Assembly: GCF_005144475.1 (NCBI RefSeq)
Contig: NZ_SWJZ01000008.1
Coordinates: forward strand, 1 to 64,000
Direction: 5' to 3'
Source of the DNA: Rhodobacter capsulatus
GTDB taxonomy: Bacteria; Pseudomonadota; Alphaproteobacteria; Rhodobacterales; Rhodobacteraceae
DNA length: 64,000 nt
Part shown: one piece after another, positions 48,427 to 56,853 of the stretch
How the letters are laid out: each line of letters starts with the position of its first letter
How positions within the stretch are numbered: position 1 is the first letter of the stretch
Program-made: the position numbers and the translations under genes
Notes under the pieces: generated by a model
The model's database searches: none
Told to the model about the DNA's origin: nothing
The model's input: only the letters and a program-made list of their open reading frames with translations

Positions 48427-49405
48427 CCAGTTGACCTATGCCTCGGAGGCCGCGCTGAACGGGCTGATGGCCGGGGTGATGTATTCGCTTGTCGCGCTGG
48501 GCTTCGTCCTGATCTACAAATCCTCGGGCGTGTTCAACTACGCCCAGGGGGTGATGGCGCTCTTCGCGGCGCTGACGCTGGTCGGCATCCAGAACGGCCA
48601 GGTGCCCTTCGCGCATCTGATCAACGCCGTCACCGGCGGCCATCTGGAAAGCTTCGGCTGGCAGGTGCCCGCGGTGCTGGCGATCCTTCTGACCATCGGC
48701 GTGATGGTCGGCATGGCGATCGCGATCGAGAAACTGGTGCTCAAGCATCTGGTCAATCAGGCGCCGATCATCCTGTTCATGGCGACGATTGGCCTCGCCT
48801 ATTTCCTCGAAGGCTTTGGCGATGTGATGTGGGGCGCCGATATCAAGACGCTCGATGTCGGCCTGCCGCAGGGGATCAACGAGACGGTGGAAAGCCTGAC
48901 CGGCGCCTGGTTCGGCTATGGCTTCTTCATCGACAATCTCGACATCGTCGCCGCCGTCGTCTCGGTGGCGCTGGTGGCGGCGCTGACCGTGTTCAGCCAG
49001 TATTCGAAACAGGGCCGCGCCCTGCGCGCCGTCGCCGACGACCATCAGGCGGCGCTTTCGGTGGGCATCTCGCTGCGCTTCATCTGGATCCTCGTCTGGT
49101 CGATCGCGGGCTTCGTGGCGCTGGTCGCCGGGATCATGTGGGGCTCGAAATCCGGGGTGCAGTTCTCGCTCTCGCTGATCGCGCTGAAAGCCCTGCCGGT
49201 GCTGATGCTCGGCGGCTTCACCTCGATCCCCGGCGCCATCGTCGGCGGGCTGATCATCGGCATGGGCGAGAAGCTGTTCGAGTTCTTCATCGGTCCGATG
49301 ATCGGCGGCGCCACCGAAAACTGGTTCGCCTATGTGCTGGCGCTGATCTTCCTCGTGTTCCGGCCGCAGGGCCTGTTCGGCGAGCGGATCATCGAGAGGG
49401 TGTAA
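48419..49405 (+). CDS. ABC transporter permease, LivH type
   Basis: The 328-residue inner-membrane protein has about eight or nine hydrophobic segments. The LivH patterns are LMAGVMYSLVALGFVLIYKSSGVFNYAQG, RALRAVADDHQAALSVGI (the EAA-like loop that contacts the ATPases) and VLMLGGFTSIPGAIVGGLIIG. It forms half of the channel, with the LivM-type protein at 49804. Confidence 0.93.
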   Translation: MLDQLTYASEAALNGLMAGVMYSLVALGFVLIYKSSGVFNYAQGVMALFAALTLVGIQNGQVPFAHLINAVTGGHLESFGWQVPAVLAILLTIGVMVGMAIAIEKLVLKHLVNQAPIILFMATIGLAYFLEGFGDVMWGADIKTLDVGLPQGINETVESLTGAWFGYGFFIDNLDIVAAVVSVALVAALTVFSQYSKQGRALRAVADDHQAALSVGISLRFIWILVWSIAGFVALVAGIMWGSKSGVQFSLSLIALKALPVLMLGGFTSIPGAIVGGLIIGMGEKLFEFFIGPMIGGATENWFAYVLALIFLVFRPQGLFGERIIERV

Positions 49406-49568
49406 ACTAAAATGGACACTTTGACGCAGTTTAGGGTTGAATGGAGGGGCAAGGTGCGACATTCTGTCAGCGATCCGGCGCGCTGGGATGATTCCTGCCG
49501 GGGACACGCACTGCATCACGCGCCCCTTGCGGTTGAGGAGGCGCCCGGGGACGGGAGGCCCCATATCG

Positions 49569-49754
49569 ATGACCAGAAAAGCCTGTTCCGTCGCCTTCAC
49601 CATCGGCTGGGCCTCTGCCCTGACCTTCGGCTGGATCGCGCTGGCCGCACCGCCGGACGAGCCTGCCTCCACCCGCACCATCAACATGATCCTTGCGGCC
49701 TTCGGGGCCGGGGCCGGCCTCTGGTCCTGGATGCGCGTGCGCCGCGACATCTGA
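49569..49754 (+). CDS. 61-residue small membrane protein inside the ABC operon
   Basis: ATG 49569 follows GGGAGG. The product has a hydrophobic segment (about 8-27, with SVAFTIGWASALTFGWIALA), a short hydrophilic link with PPDEPASTR, and a second segment (IINMILAAFGAGAGLWSW-like) ending MRVRRDI. It sits in the 398-base gap between the two permease genes. I recognise no family. It could be an accessory subunit. The 163 bases before it show no gene, though TTGACG at 49421 could be part of a promoter. Confidence 0.6.
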   Translation: MTRKACSVAFTIGWASALTFGWIALAAPPDEPASTRTINMILAAFGAGAGLWSWMRVRRDI

Positions 49755-49803
49755 CGGGGGCGGACAGCAGCCTTCCCCGTGCCATCACCGGGGGGAGGCT
49801 CTG

Positions 49804-50880
49804 ATGTTCTACCGCGAAGCAGGCGATTTCAAGACAAGCTACCGCGCCGACAGCCAGACGTTTCCGATCCGTCTGGACCGGATGGGCTATTTCGCGGCCC
49901 TGGCCGTGGCTTACGGCGTGGTGCCCTTCTTCATCGACGATTACTGGGCGAATGCGGTCTTCGTGCCGTTCCTGATCTATGCGATCGCGGCGATCGGGCT
50001 GAATATCCTGGTCGGCTATGCCGGGCAGGTCAGCCTTGGCACCGGCGGTTTCATGGCCGTCGGCGCCTATGCGGTCTACAAGCTGATGACCGCCTTCCCC
50101 GAGGTGCCGATCTTCCTGCATGTCATCCTGGCGGGCGGCATCACCGCCTGCGTCGGCGTGCTGTTCGGCCTGCCGTCCCTGCGGATCAAGGGCTTTTACC
50201 TCGCCGTCGCGACGCTGGCCGCGCAGTTCTTTCTGGTCTGGCTCTTCAACAAGGTGCCGTGGTTTTACAACTATTCCGCGTCCGGCCAGATCACCGCGCC
50301 CGACCGGACCATGTTCGGCATCTTCATCACCGGGGCACAGACGACGGCGGCGGCGAAATACCTGTTCTGTCTCGTCATCCTGACACTTGTCGCGCTGATG
50401 GCACGCAACCTGACGCGCGGCACGGTCGGGCGCAAATGGATGGCCATTCGCGACATGGACATCGCCGCCGAGATCATCGGGGTCAACCCGCTTTCCGCCA
50501 AGGTCACCGCCTTTGCCGCCTCGTCCTTCTTCATCGGCATCGCCGGGGCGCTGCTGTTCTCGGTCTACCTTGGCGCGGCCGAGGTGGGCGAGGCCTTCGG
50601 GATCAACAAATCGTTCCTCGTGCTGTTCATGGTGATCATCGGCGGGCTGGGTTCGATCTTCGGCTCCTTTGCCGGGGCGGCGTTTCTGGTGCTGCTGCCG
50701 GTGTTCCTGAAAAACGTGCTGGTCGGCGGTTTCGGCTGGCCCACCGATGTCGCGGCACATCTGGAGCTGATGATCGTCGGCGCGCTGATCGTGGTCTTCC
50801 TGATCGTCGAGCCGCACGGGCTGGCGCAGCTCTGGCGCATCGCCAAGGAAAAACTGAGACTTTGGCCCTTCCCGCATTGA
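49804..50880 (+). CDS. ABC transporter permease, LivM type
   Basis: The 358-residue protein has about ten hydrophobic segments and the LivM patterns GLNILVGYAGQVSLGTGGFMAVGAYA, GLPSLRIKGFYLAVATLAAQFF, GRKWMAIRDMDIAAEIIGVN and IIGGLGSIFGSFAGAAFLVLLP. A ribosome site GGGGGGAGG precedes it. It is the second permease of the importer. Confidence 0.93.
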   Translation: MFYREAGDFKTSYRADSQTFPIRLDRMGYFAALAVAYGVVPFFIDDYWANAVFVPFLIYAIAAIGLNILVGYAGQVSLGTGGFMAVGAYAVYKLMTAFPEVPIFLHVILAGGITACVGVLFGLPSLRIKGFYLAVATLAAQFFLVWLFNKVPWFYNYSASGQITAPDRTMFGIFITGAQTTAAAKYLFCLVILTLVALMARNLTRGTVGRKWMAIRDMDIAAEIIGVNPLSAKVTAFAASSFFIGIAGALLFSVYLGAAEVGEAFGINKSFLVLFMVIIGGLGSIFGSFAGAAFLVLLPVFLKNVLVGGFGWPTDVAAHLELMIVGALIVVFLIVEPHGLAQLWRIAKEKLRLWPFPH

Positions 50881-50944
50881 GGGGCCGGGAAAGACCCGGG
50901 CAACCGGTTGAAAACAATCAATACGTTACTGGGAGGATACACGT

Positions 50945-52231
50945 ATGAAAAAGAGCTTTGCAGCCCTTGCGGCGGCGGCCATGCTGGCCACGACCGTCCC
51001 CGCGCTGGCCGATCTGACGGTGCCGAACCTGAGCTATCGCACCGGCTCCTATGCCGCGAACGGCATTCCCTATGCCGATGGCTTCGCCGATTACTTCACG
51101 CTTCTGAATGAACGTGACGGCGGCATCGGCGGCGAAAAGGTCGCCGTGCCGGAATGCGAGACCGCCTACAACACCGAAAAGGGCGTCGAGTGCTATGAAA
51201 GCACCAAGGGCCAGGCGGCTCTGGCCTACAACCCGCTCTCGACCGGGATCACCTATCAGCTGATCCCGAAGGTCACGGCGGATCACCATGTGCTGTATAC
51301 CCCGGGCTATGGCCGCACCTCCGCGGCGAATGGCGCGGTGTTCGAATGGGTGTTCAACTACCCGGCCAACTACTGGGACGGCGCCTCCGTCGCGGTGAAA
51401 TACATGCTGGCGGAAAACGGCGGCGATCTGACCGGGAAAAAGATCACGCTGGTCTATCACAACTCGGCCTATGGCAAGGAGCCGATCCGCACGCTGGAAG
51501 AACTGGCGAAGAAGCACGGTTTCACCCTGTCGCTGCTGCCGGTCGATCCGCCCGGGCAGGAGCAGAAATCGCAATGGCTGCAGATCCGCCGCGACAAGCC
51601 CGATTACGTGATCATGTATGGCTGGGGCGTGATGAACCAGGTCGCGATCCAGGAGGCGGTGAACATCAAGTTCCCGATGGATCACATGATGGGGATCTGG
51701 TGGTCCGGCTCTGAAAACGACGTCGGCCCGGCGGGCAATGGCGCGAACGGCTACAAGTCGATCAGCTTCCACGGCGTCGGCGCCGACTATCCGATCTATG
51801 CCGATCTGAAGAAATATGTCTTCGACGCGGGCAAGGCGGCGGGGGCGGGCGATCAGCTCGGCACCGTGCTTTACTCGCGCGGGATGTATGCGGCGATGAT
51901 CATCTCCGAGGCGATCCGCACCGCGCAGGAAAAGACCGGCAAGGCGGCGGTGACGCCCGAGGACGTGCGTGACGGCTTCGAGAGCCTGAACCTGACCGAG
52001 GCGCGTCTGACCGATCTTGGCCTGCCGGGCTTTGCCCAGCCGATCGCCGCCAGCTGTGCCGATCACGGCGGCCCGGGCACGGCGATGATCCTGCAATGGG
52101 ATGCGGGCGCGAAGAAATGGTCCGCCGTTTCGGACTGGATCGAGGCCGATGCCGACGTGCTCGATCCGCTGATCGCCGAAGACTCGGCCGCTTTCGCCAA
52201 AGAGTCCGGCATCGCCGAGCGCTGCAAGTAA
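50945..52231 (+). CDS. ABC transporter substrate-binding protein (periplasmic, Liv superfamily)
   Basis: The 428-residue protein has a signal peptide cleaved near ALADLTVP (about residue 23). A type I periplasmic-binding fold follows, with SYAANGIPYADGFADYFTLLNERDGGIGG, VECYESTKGQAALAYNPLSTG and ITLVYHNSAYGKEPIRTLEEL. It is longer than amino-acid-specific LivK proteins and resembles the branch found beside CoA ligases, so an aromatic or aliphatic acid ligand is more likely than leucine. A strong ribosome site GGGAGG precedes it. A UUCG hairpin follows. Confidence 0.92.
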   Translation: MKKSFAALAAAAMLATTVPALADLTVPNLSYRTGSYAANGIPYADGFADYFTLLNERDGGIGGEKVAVPECETAYNTEKGVECYESTKGQAALAYNPLSTGITYQLIPKVTADHHVLYTPGYGRTSAANGAVFEWVFNYPANYWDGASVAVKYMLAENGGDLTGKKITLVYHNSAYGKEPIRTLEELAKKHGFTLSLLPVDPPGQEQKSQWLQIRRDKPDYVIMYGWGVMNQVAIQEAVNIKFPMDHMMGIWWSGSENDVGPAGNGANGYKSISFHGVGADYPIYADLKKYVFDAGKAAGAGDQLGTVLYSRGMYAAMIISEAIRTAQEKTGKAAVTPEDVRDGFESLNLTEARLTDLGLPGFAQPIAASCADHGGPGTAMILQWDAGAKKWSAVSDWIEADADVLDPLIAEDSAAFAKESGIAERCK

Positions 52232-52238
52232 GCCCCTG

Positions 52239-52260
52239 CCCCCGGCCTTCGGGCCGGGGG
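52239..52260 (+). terminator. UUCG-loop hairpin between binding-protein and LivF-type genes
   Basis: CCCCCGGCC pairs perfectly with GGCCGGGGG around TTCG. No T run follows. Such hairpins after binding-protein genes often protect the upstream mRNA or cause partial termination, giving more binding protein than pump. Confidence 0.7.
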
Positions 52261-52281
52261 ATTTCGCCCCGGAGGATGACC

Positions 52282-53103
52282 ATGTTCGATGCAGCCAAGA
52301 CCGAGACGCTCCTTGAAGTGAACAACATCGAGGTGATCTACAACCACGTCATCCTTGTGCTGAAGGGCGTCAGCCTGTCGGTGCCCAAGGGCGGGATCAC
52401 CGCGCTTCTGGGCGGCAATGGCGCGGGCAAGACGACGACGCTGAAGGCGATCTCGAACCTGCTGCACTCCGAACGCGGCGAGGTGACGAAGGGTTCGATC
52501 CTTTATCGCGGCGAGCGGGTGCAGGACATGTCCCCCGCCGATTTGGTGCGCAAGGGCGTCATTCAGGTGATGGAGGGGCGGCATTGCTTCGAACACCTGA
52601 CGGTCGAGGAAAACCTGCTCACCGGCGCCTATACCCGCAAGGACGGCCGGGCGGCGATCGCGCGCGATCTGGACATGGTCTATGCCTATTTCCCGCGCCT
52701 GAAGGAACGCCGCAAATCGCAGGCCGGCTACACCTCGGGCGGCGAGCAGCAGATGGTGGCGATGGGCCGGGCGCTGATGTCGCGGCCGGAAACGATCCTG
52801 CTCGATGAACCCTCGATGGGTCTGGCGCCGCAGCTGGTCGAGCAGATCTTTGAAATCGTCAAGGCGGTGAACGAGGGCGAGGGCGTGACCTTCCTTCTGG
52901 CCGAGCAGAACACCAACGTCGCGCTGCGCTATGCCCATTACGGCTATATCCTCGAAAGCGGCCGCGTGGTGATGGATGGCCCGGCGGCGCAATTGCGCGA
53001 AAACCCGGATGTGAAGGAGTTCTATCTGGGCATGTCGGACGATGGCCGCAAAAGCTTCCGCGACGTGCGGTCCTATCGCCGCCGCAAGCGCTGGCTGGCC
53101 TGA
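52282..53103 (+). CDS. ABC transporter ATPase, LivF type
   Basis: The 273-residue ATPase has Walker A GGNGAGKTTTLK, signature YTSGGEQQMVAMGRALM, Walker B TILLDEPSMGLAP and the switch region FLLAEQNTNVALRYAHYGYIL, in which Gln replaces the usual His. That replacement is seen in many LivF proteins. The C-terminal tail (about 250-273) is Arg-rich. ATG 52282 lies six bases after GGAGG; ATG 52276 would be too close. It completes the importer. Confidence 0.93.
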   Translation: MFDAAKTETLLEVNNIEVIYNHVILVLKGVSLSVPKGGITALLGGNGAGKTTTLKAISNLLHSERGEVTKGSILYRGERVQDMSPADLVRKGVIQVMEGRHCFEHLTVEENLLTGAYTRKDGRAAIARDLDMVYAYFPRLKERRKSQAGYTSGGEQQMVAMGRALMSRPETILLDEPSMGLAPQLVEQIFEIVKAVNEGEGVTFLLAEQNTNVALRYAHYGYILESGRVVMDGPAAQLRENPDVKEFYLGMSDDGRKSFRDVRSYRRRKRWLA

Positions 53104-53125
53104 CAAGCCACTGATTTGAAACATT

Positions 53126-53150
53126 TGCTGCGCAGCATTCTGCACTGCAG
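53126..53150. promoter_or_regulatory. TGC-rich palindromes upstream of the PaaK-like gene
   Basis: TGCTGCGCAGCA (53126-53137) is a perfect palindrome. CTGC-ACT-GCAG (53140-53150) is a second one, and GCAGCATTC occurs twice. From memory, PhaR-type regulators of polyhydroxybutyrate granules bind CTGC-N3-GCAG-like sites; that link is only a suggestion. Confidence 0.45.
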
Positions 53151-53183
53151 CATTCCTCGGACAAGCCGCAGAAAGGCGCCGCG

Positions 53184-54404
53184 ATGAGCCGCTATTACGA
53201 CGTTCTGGAAACCCGTTCCGCCGACGAACGCGCGGCCGCGCTGGGGCGGGATCTGCCGCAGGCGGTGGCGCGCGCGCTGATGGCGCCGGGGCTTGCGGCG
53301 CATCTGGGCGAGGTCGAGGCCGCGGCGATCACCTCGCGCGCGGCGCTGGCAAAACTGCCGGTGCTGCGCAAATCCGACCTGAGCAGCGCGCAGAAGAAAT
53401 CCCCCCCTTTCGGCGGCATGACGCCCCGCACCGCGCGCGGCTTCGCGCATATCTTCCAAAGCCCCGGCCCGATCTATGAACCCGGGGAAACCTCGGCCGA
53501 CTGGTGGCGGATGGGGCGTTTCCTGCATGCGGCGGGCGTCGGCCCGGGCGACATCGTGCAGAACTGTTTCGGCTATCACCTGACCCCCGCCGGGATGATC
53601 TTTGACTCCGGCGCGCGGGCCGTGGGCGCCGCCGTCCTGCCCGCGGGCACCGGCCAGACCGAGCTGCAGGTCCGCGCCGCCGTCGATATCGGCACGACGG
53701 TTTACGCAGGCACCCCCGATTTCCTCAAGGTGATCCTCGACAAGGCGGCCGACATGGGCGAACCGCTGACGATCAGCCGCGCCGTCGTCGGCGGCGGGGC
53801 GCTGTTCCCCTCCCTGCGCAAGGAATATGCCGAGCGCGGCATCGCCTGCCTGCAATGCTACGCCACCGCCGATCTGGGCAACATCGCCTATGAAAGCCCG
53901 GCGCTGGAGGGGATGATCGTCGATGAAGGCGTGATCGTCGAAATCGTCCGCCCCGGCACCGGCGATCCGGTCCCCGACGGCGAGGTGGGCGAGGTCGTCG
54001 TCACCACGCTCAACCCCGATTACCCGCTGATCCGCTTTGCGACGGGCGATCTCAGCGCCGTCCTGCCCGGGATCTCGCCTTGCGGGCGCAGCAACCTGCG
54101 CATCAAGGGCTGGATGGGCCGCGCCGATCAGACGACGAAGATCAAGGGCATGTTCGTGCGCCCCGAACAGGTCGCGGCCTTCGTCGCGGCCTATCCCGAG
54201 GTGAAACGCGCCCGCGTCATCGCCACCCGCGAAGGCGAGATGGACGCGATGACGGTGCGGATCGAAACCGAGGCCTGCGACCCCGAGCACTACGCCGCGG
54301 GCGTGGTCGCGGCGCTGAAACTCAAGGCCACGATCGAGCTTGTCGCCCCGGGCAGCCTGCCCAATGATGGCAAGGTGATCGAGGATCTGCGCAAATACGA
54401 CTGA
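53184..54404 (+). CDS. PaaK-like adenylate-forming protein with altered phosphate loop
   Basis: The 406-residue product belongs to the phenylacetate-CoA ligase group. The later core motifs are kept: CYATADLGNIAYE, PLIRFATGDLS, GWMGRADQTTKIKGMFVRPEQV and a final PNDGKVIEDLRK. The usual Ser/Thr/Gly-rich ATP loop (SSGTTGKP-like) is absent; the corresponding place reads FQSPGPIYEPG (about 91-101). It may therefore be an unusual ligase or have another role. It is the last gene of the ABC cluster, 80 bases after the LivF-type gene, with its own possible operator. Confidence 0.83.
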   Translation: MSRYYDVLETRSADERAAALGRDLPQAVARALMAPGLAAHLGEVEAAAITSRAALAKLPVLRKSDLSSAQKKSPPFGGMTPRTARGFAHIFQSPGPIYEPGETSADWWRMGRFLHAAGVGPGDIVQNCFGYHLTPAGMIFDSGARAVGAAVLPAGTGQTELQVRAAVDIGTTVYAGTPDFLKVILDKAADMGEPLTISRAVVGGGALFPSLRKEYAERGIACLQCYATADLGNIAYESPALEGMIVDEGVIVEIVRPGTGDPVPDGEVGEVVVTTLNPDYPLIRFATGDLSAVLPGISPCGRSNLRIKGWMGRADQTTKIKGMFVRPEQVAAFVAAYPEVKRARVIATREGEMDAMTVRIETEACDPEHYAAGVVAALKLKATIELVAPGSLPNDGKVIEDLRKYD

Positions 54405-54413
54405 CCCGCTGAT

Positions 54414-54468
54414 TTCACCTTGGTGCAAATATCCCGGGGGGCTGCGCAGCAGCGGGGGCAGCGCCCCC
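54414..54468. repeat. intergenic repeat, CCCGGGATATTTG family (site B)
   Basis: TTCACCTTGGTGCAAATATC and the following CCGGGGGG (54414-54441) match the right arm of site A at 26898. CTGCGCAGCAG and GGGGGCAGCGCCCCC hairpins follow. The element lies between convergent genes and may act as a terminator. Confidence 0.75.
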
Positions 54469-54493
54469 TCCCCGGCCCGTCACAGGCGCAGGT

Positions 54494-55303
54494 TCAGCCC
54501 CAGGTCGGGTGGAACCGGTTCGCCGGGCTGAGGGTGAAGATCTCGCAGCCATCGGCGGTGACACCCACCGAATGTTCGAACTGCGCCGACAGCGACTTGT
54601 CGCGGGTGACCGCGGTCCAGTCGTCCGACAGCACCTTGGTTTCCGGGCGGCCCAGGTTCACCATCGGCTCGATGGTGAAGAGCATGCCTTCCTCCAGCAC
54701 CGCGCCCGCGCCCTTGCGGCCATAGTGCAGCACGTTCGGCGGCGCGTGGAACACCCGGCCCAGCCCGTGACCGCAGAAATCGCGCACGACGCTCATCCGT
54801 TGCGCCTCGACATAGGCCTGAATCGCGTAACCGATGTCGCCAAAGGTATTGCCCGGCTTCACCTGTTCGATCCCCAGCATCAGCGCGTCATGGGTGACCT
54901 GAATCAGCCGTTCCGCCTTGCGGGTCAGATTGCCCGCCACATACATCCGCGAGGTATCGCCGAACCAGCCGTCCAGGATCACCGTCACGTCGATGTTCAG
55001 GATGTCGCCATCGGTCAGCACCTTGGCCCCCGGGATGCCGTGGCACACCACATGGTTCACCGAGATGCACGACGCATGCTTGTAACCGCGATAGCCGATC
55101 GTTGCCGACACCGCCCCGAGTTCCGTGACCCGGTTGCGGATGAAATCATCCAGCGCCCCGGTCGTCACCCCCGGCACCACCAGCGGCGCGACCTCGTCCA
55201 GGATCTGCGACGCGATCTTCCCGGCCGCCTGCATCCCCGCGAAATCGGCACGGTCGTAAATGCGGATGCCATCCTTGGTCAGGCGGGGTCTTGCGTCGTT
55301 CAC
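54494..55303 (-). CDS. map: methionine aminopeptidase, type I
   Basis: The 269-residue metalloenzyme removes N-terminal methionine after deformylation. Metal ligands appear in order: ILNIDVTVILDGWFGDTS (two Asp), FCGHGLGRVFHAPPNV (His), MLFTIEPMVNLG (Glu) and SAQFEHSVGVT (Glu). The binding region HASCISVNHVVCHGIP is typical. GTG 55303 lies seven bases after AGGAG and is preferred to GTG 55309. It overlaps no neighbour. Confidence 0.97.
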   Translation of the reverse strand: MNDARPRLTKDGIRIYDRADFAGMQAAGKIASQILDEVAPLVVPGVTTGALDDFIRNRVTELGAVSATIGYRGYKHASCISVNHVVCHGIPGAKVLTDGDILNIDVTVILDGWFGDTSRMYVAGNLTRKAERLIQVTHDALMLGIEQVKPGNTFGDIGYAIQAYVEAQRMSVVRDFCGHGLGRVFHAPPNVLHYGRKGAGAVLEEGMLFTIEPMVNLGRPETKVLSDDWTAVTRDKSLSAQFEHSVGVTADGCEIFTLSPANRFHPTWG

Positions 55304-55414
55304 GGGCACTCTCCTGTTCGCTGGCCCCTAGATAGTCACAAATCCGCGGCTTGGCCAGACCCGGGCTTTTCCGCAAGGCCCGCGCCCCTTATACGTGGCC
55401 CAAGGAGGAGCCCC

Positions 55415-56143
55415 ATGCCCAATCCCACCTGCGCGATCCTGATCATTGGCGACGAGATCCTGACCGGCCGCACCCGCGAGGGGAACGCGCATCATCTGGC
55501 GGGGGAACTGGTCAAGGCGGGCTTCGATCTGCGGCAGATCCGGGTGATTTCGGACGATCACCCGACCATCGTCGCCGCTGTGCAGGAGCTGTCCGGGGCG
55601 CATGACCATCTGTTCACCTCGGGCGGCATCGGGCCGACGCATGACGACATCACCGCCGATGCCGTGGCCGAAGCCTTCGGGCGCAAGATCGGCGTGCGCG
55701 AAGATGCCCGCGCGATCCTGGCCGCCCATTACGCCGCCCGTGGCGTCGATTTCACCGAAGCCCGTCTGCGCATGGCCCGCATCCCCGAGGGTGCCAGCCT
55801 GATCGACAACCCGGTCTCGGGCGCCCCCGGTTTCAGTGTCGGCAATTGCCACGTCATGGCGGGCGTGCCCAACATCTTTCAGGCGATGGTGGCGGGGCTT
55901 CTGCCGCGGCTTTCCGGCGGGCAGCCGCTTTTGTCGCGCACCTGGCAGATGATGGTGGCCGAAGCCGCGATCGCCGATGCGCTGCGCGATCTGGCCGCGG
56001 CGCATCCTGCCGTGTCCTTCGGCTCCTATCCCTTCGTCACCGAGGGGCAGTATGGCACCAACCTTGTCGCCCGTTCGACCGAGCCGCAAGCGCTGGACGC
56101 CGCCTTTGCCGCGCTGCAGGCCGCTTTCCCGGAGGGTCGATGA
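55415..56143 (+). CDS. molybdopterin-binding (CinA N-terminal domain) protein
   Basis: The 242-residue product contains the MoCF/CinA N-terminal domain: AILIIGDEILTGRTREGNAHHLAGEL, VISDDHPTIVAAV, LFTSGGIGPTHDDITADAVAEAFG and VMAGVPNIFQAM. It lacks the C-terminal amidase of full CinA proteins. Related domains act in molybdopterin chemistry or as pyridine-nucleotide pyrophosphatases, so function is uncertain. The start follows AAGGAGGAG. It overlaps the acetyltransferase gene by four bases. Confidence 0.87.
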   Translation: MPNPTCAILIIGDEILTGRTREGNAHHLAGELVKAGFDLRQIRVISDDHPTIVAAVQELSGAHDHLFTSGGIGPTHDDITADAVAEAFGRKIGVREDARAILAAHYAARGVDFTEARLRMARIPEGASLIDNPVSGAPGFSVGNCHVMAGVPNIFQAMVAGLLPRLSGGQPLLSRTWQMMVAEAAIADALRDLAAAHPAVSFGSYPFVTEGQYGTNLVARSTEPQALDAAFAALQAAFPEGR

Positions 56144-56853
56144 CCGATCCGCTGTTCGAGGTGATCGACGCCACCTGGCCCGCCGTCTCGGTGCGGCAAG
56201 CCGGCGGCTTCGTGATCCGCGAAGGACAGGGCGGCGGCTCTCGGGTCAGCGCGGCCAGCCTGCTCGGGCGGTTTGAAACCGCCGACATCGACGCCGCCAT
56301 CGCTGCGCAGCGACGCCTTGGGCAGGAACCGAAATTCATGCTGCGCCCCGGCGACGAGGCGCTGGATGCGGCGCTGGCCGACCGCGGCTTCGAGGCCTTC
56401 GATCCGGTGGTGATCCTGACCGCCGATCTGGCCGCCCTGCCCCGCGAGGTGCCGCCCGTCACCGCCTTTGCGCATTGGCCGCCGCTGGCCATCGCGCGCG
56501 AGATCTGGGCGGAAAACGGCATCGGCGCGGCGCGACAGGCGATCCTCGACCGCGCGGGCACACCGAAAGCCGTCGTTCTTGGCCGCAGCCGCGACCGTGC
56601 CGCCGGGGCGGCCTTTGTCGCGACCCACGGCGACACCGCGATGCTGCATGCCCTTGTCGTCGCCCCCGAGTTCCGCCGTCAGGGCCTGGCCCGCGCGATC
56701 CTGGCGGAGGCCTGCCGCTGGGCCGCGACCGAGGGCGCCGAGCGCCTGACGCTTGTCGTCACCAAGGCGAATGTCGCAGCCCTGGCGCTGTACCAGGCCC
56801 TCGGAATGACGCCCGTCTGCGCCTATCATTACCGCCGCGAGACCCGGACATGA
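56140..56853 (+). CDS. GNAT-family N-acetyltransferase
   Basis: The 237-residue protein has a C-terminal acetyltransferase domain with the CoA-binding pattern MLHALVVAPEFRRQGLARAILAEACRWA and the following VVTKANVAALALYQALGM. The first 100 residues are less typical and may bind substrate. The acceptor is unknown. It is coupled by four-base overlaps to the CinA-domain gene before it and the OmpA-domain gene after it. Confidence 0.87.
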   Translation: MTDPLFEVIDATWPAVSVRQAGGFVIREGQGGGSRVSAASLLGRFETADIDAAIAAQRRLGQEPKFMLRPGDEALDAALADRGFEAFDPVVILTADLAALPREVPPVTAFAHWPPLAIAREIWAENGIGAARQAILDRAGTPKAVVLGRSRDRAAGAAFVATHGDTAMLHALVVAPEFRRQGLARAILAEACRWAATEGAERLTLVVTKANVAALALYQALGMTPVCAYHYRRETRT

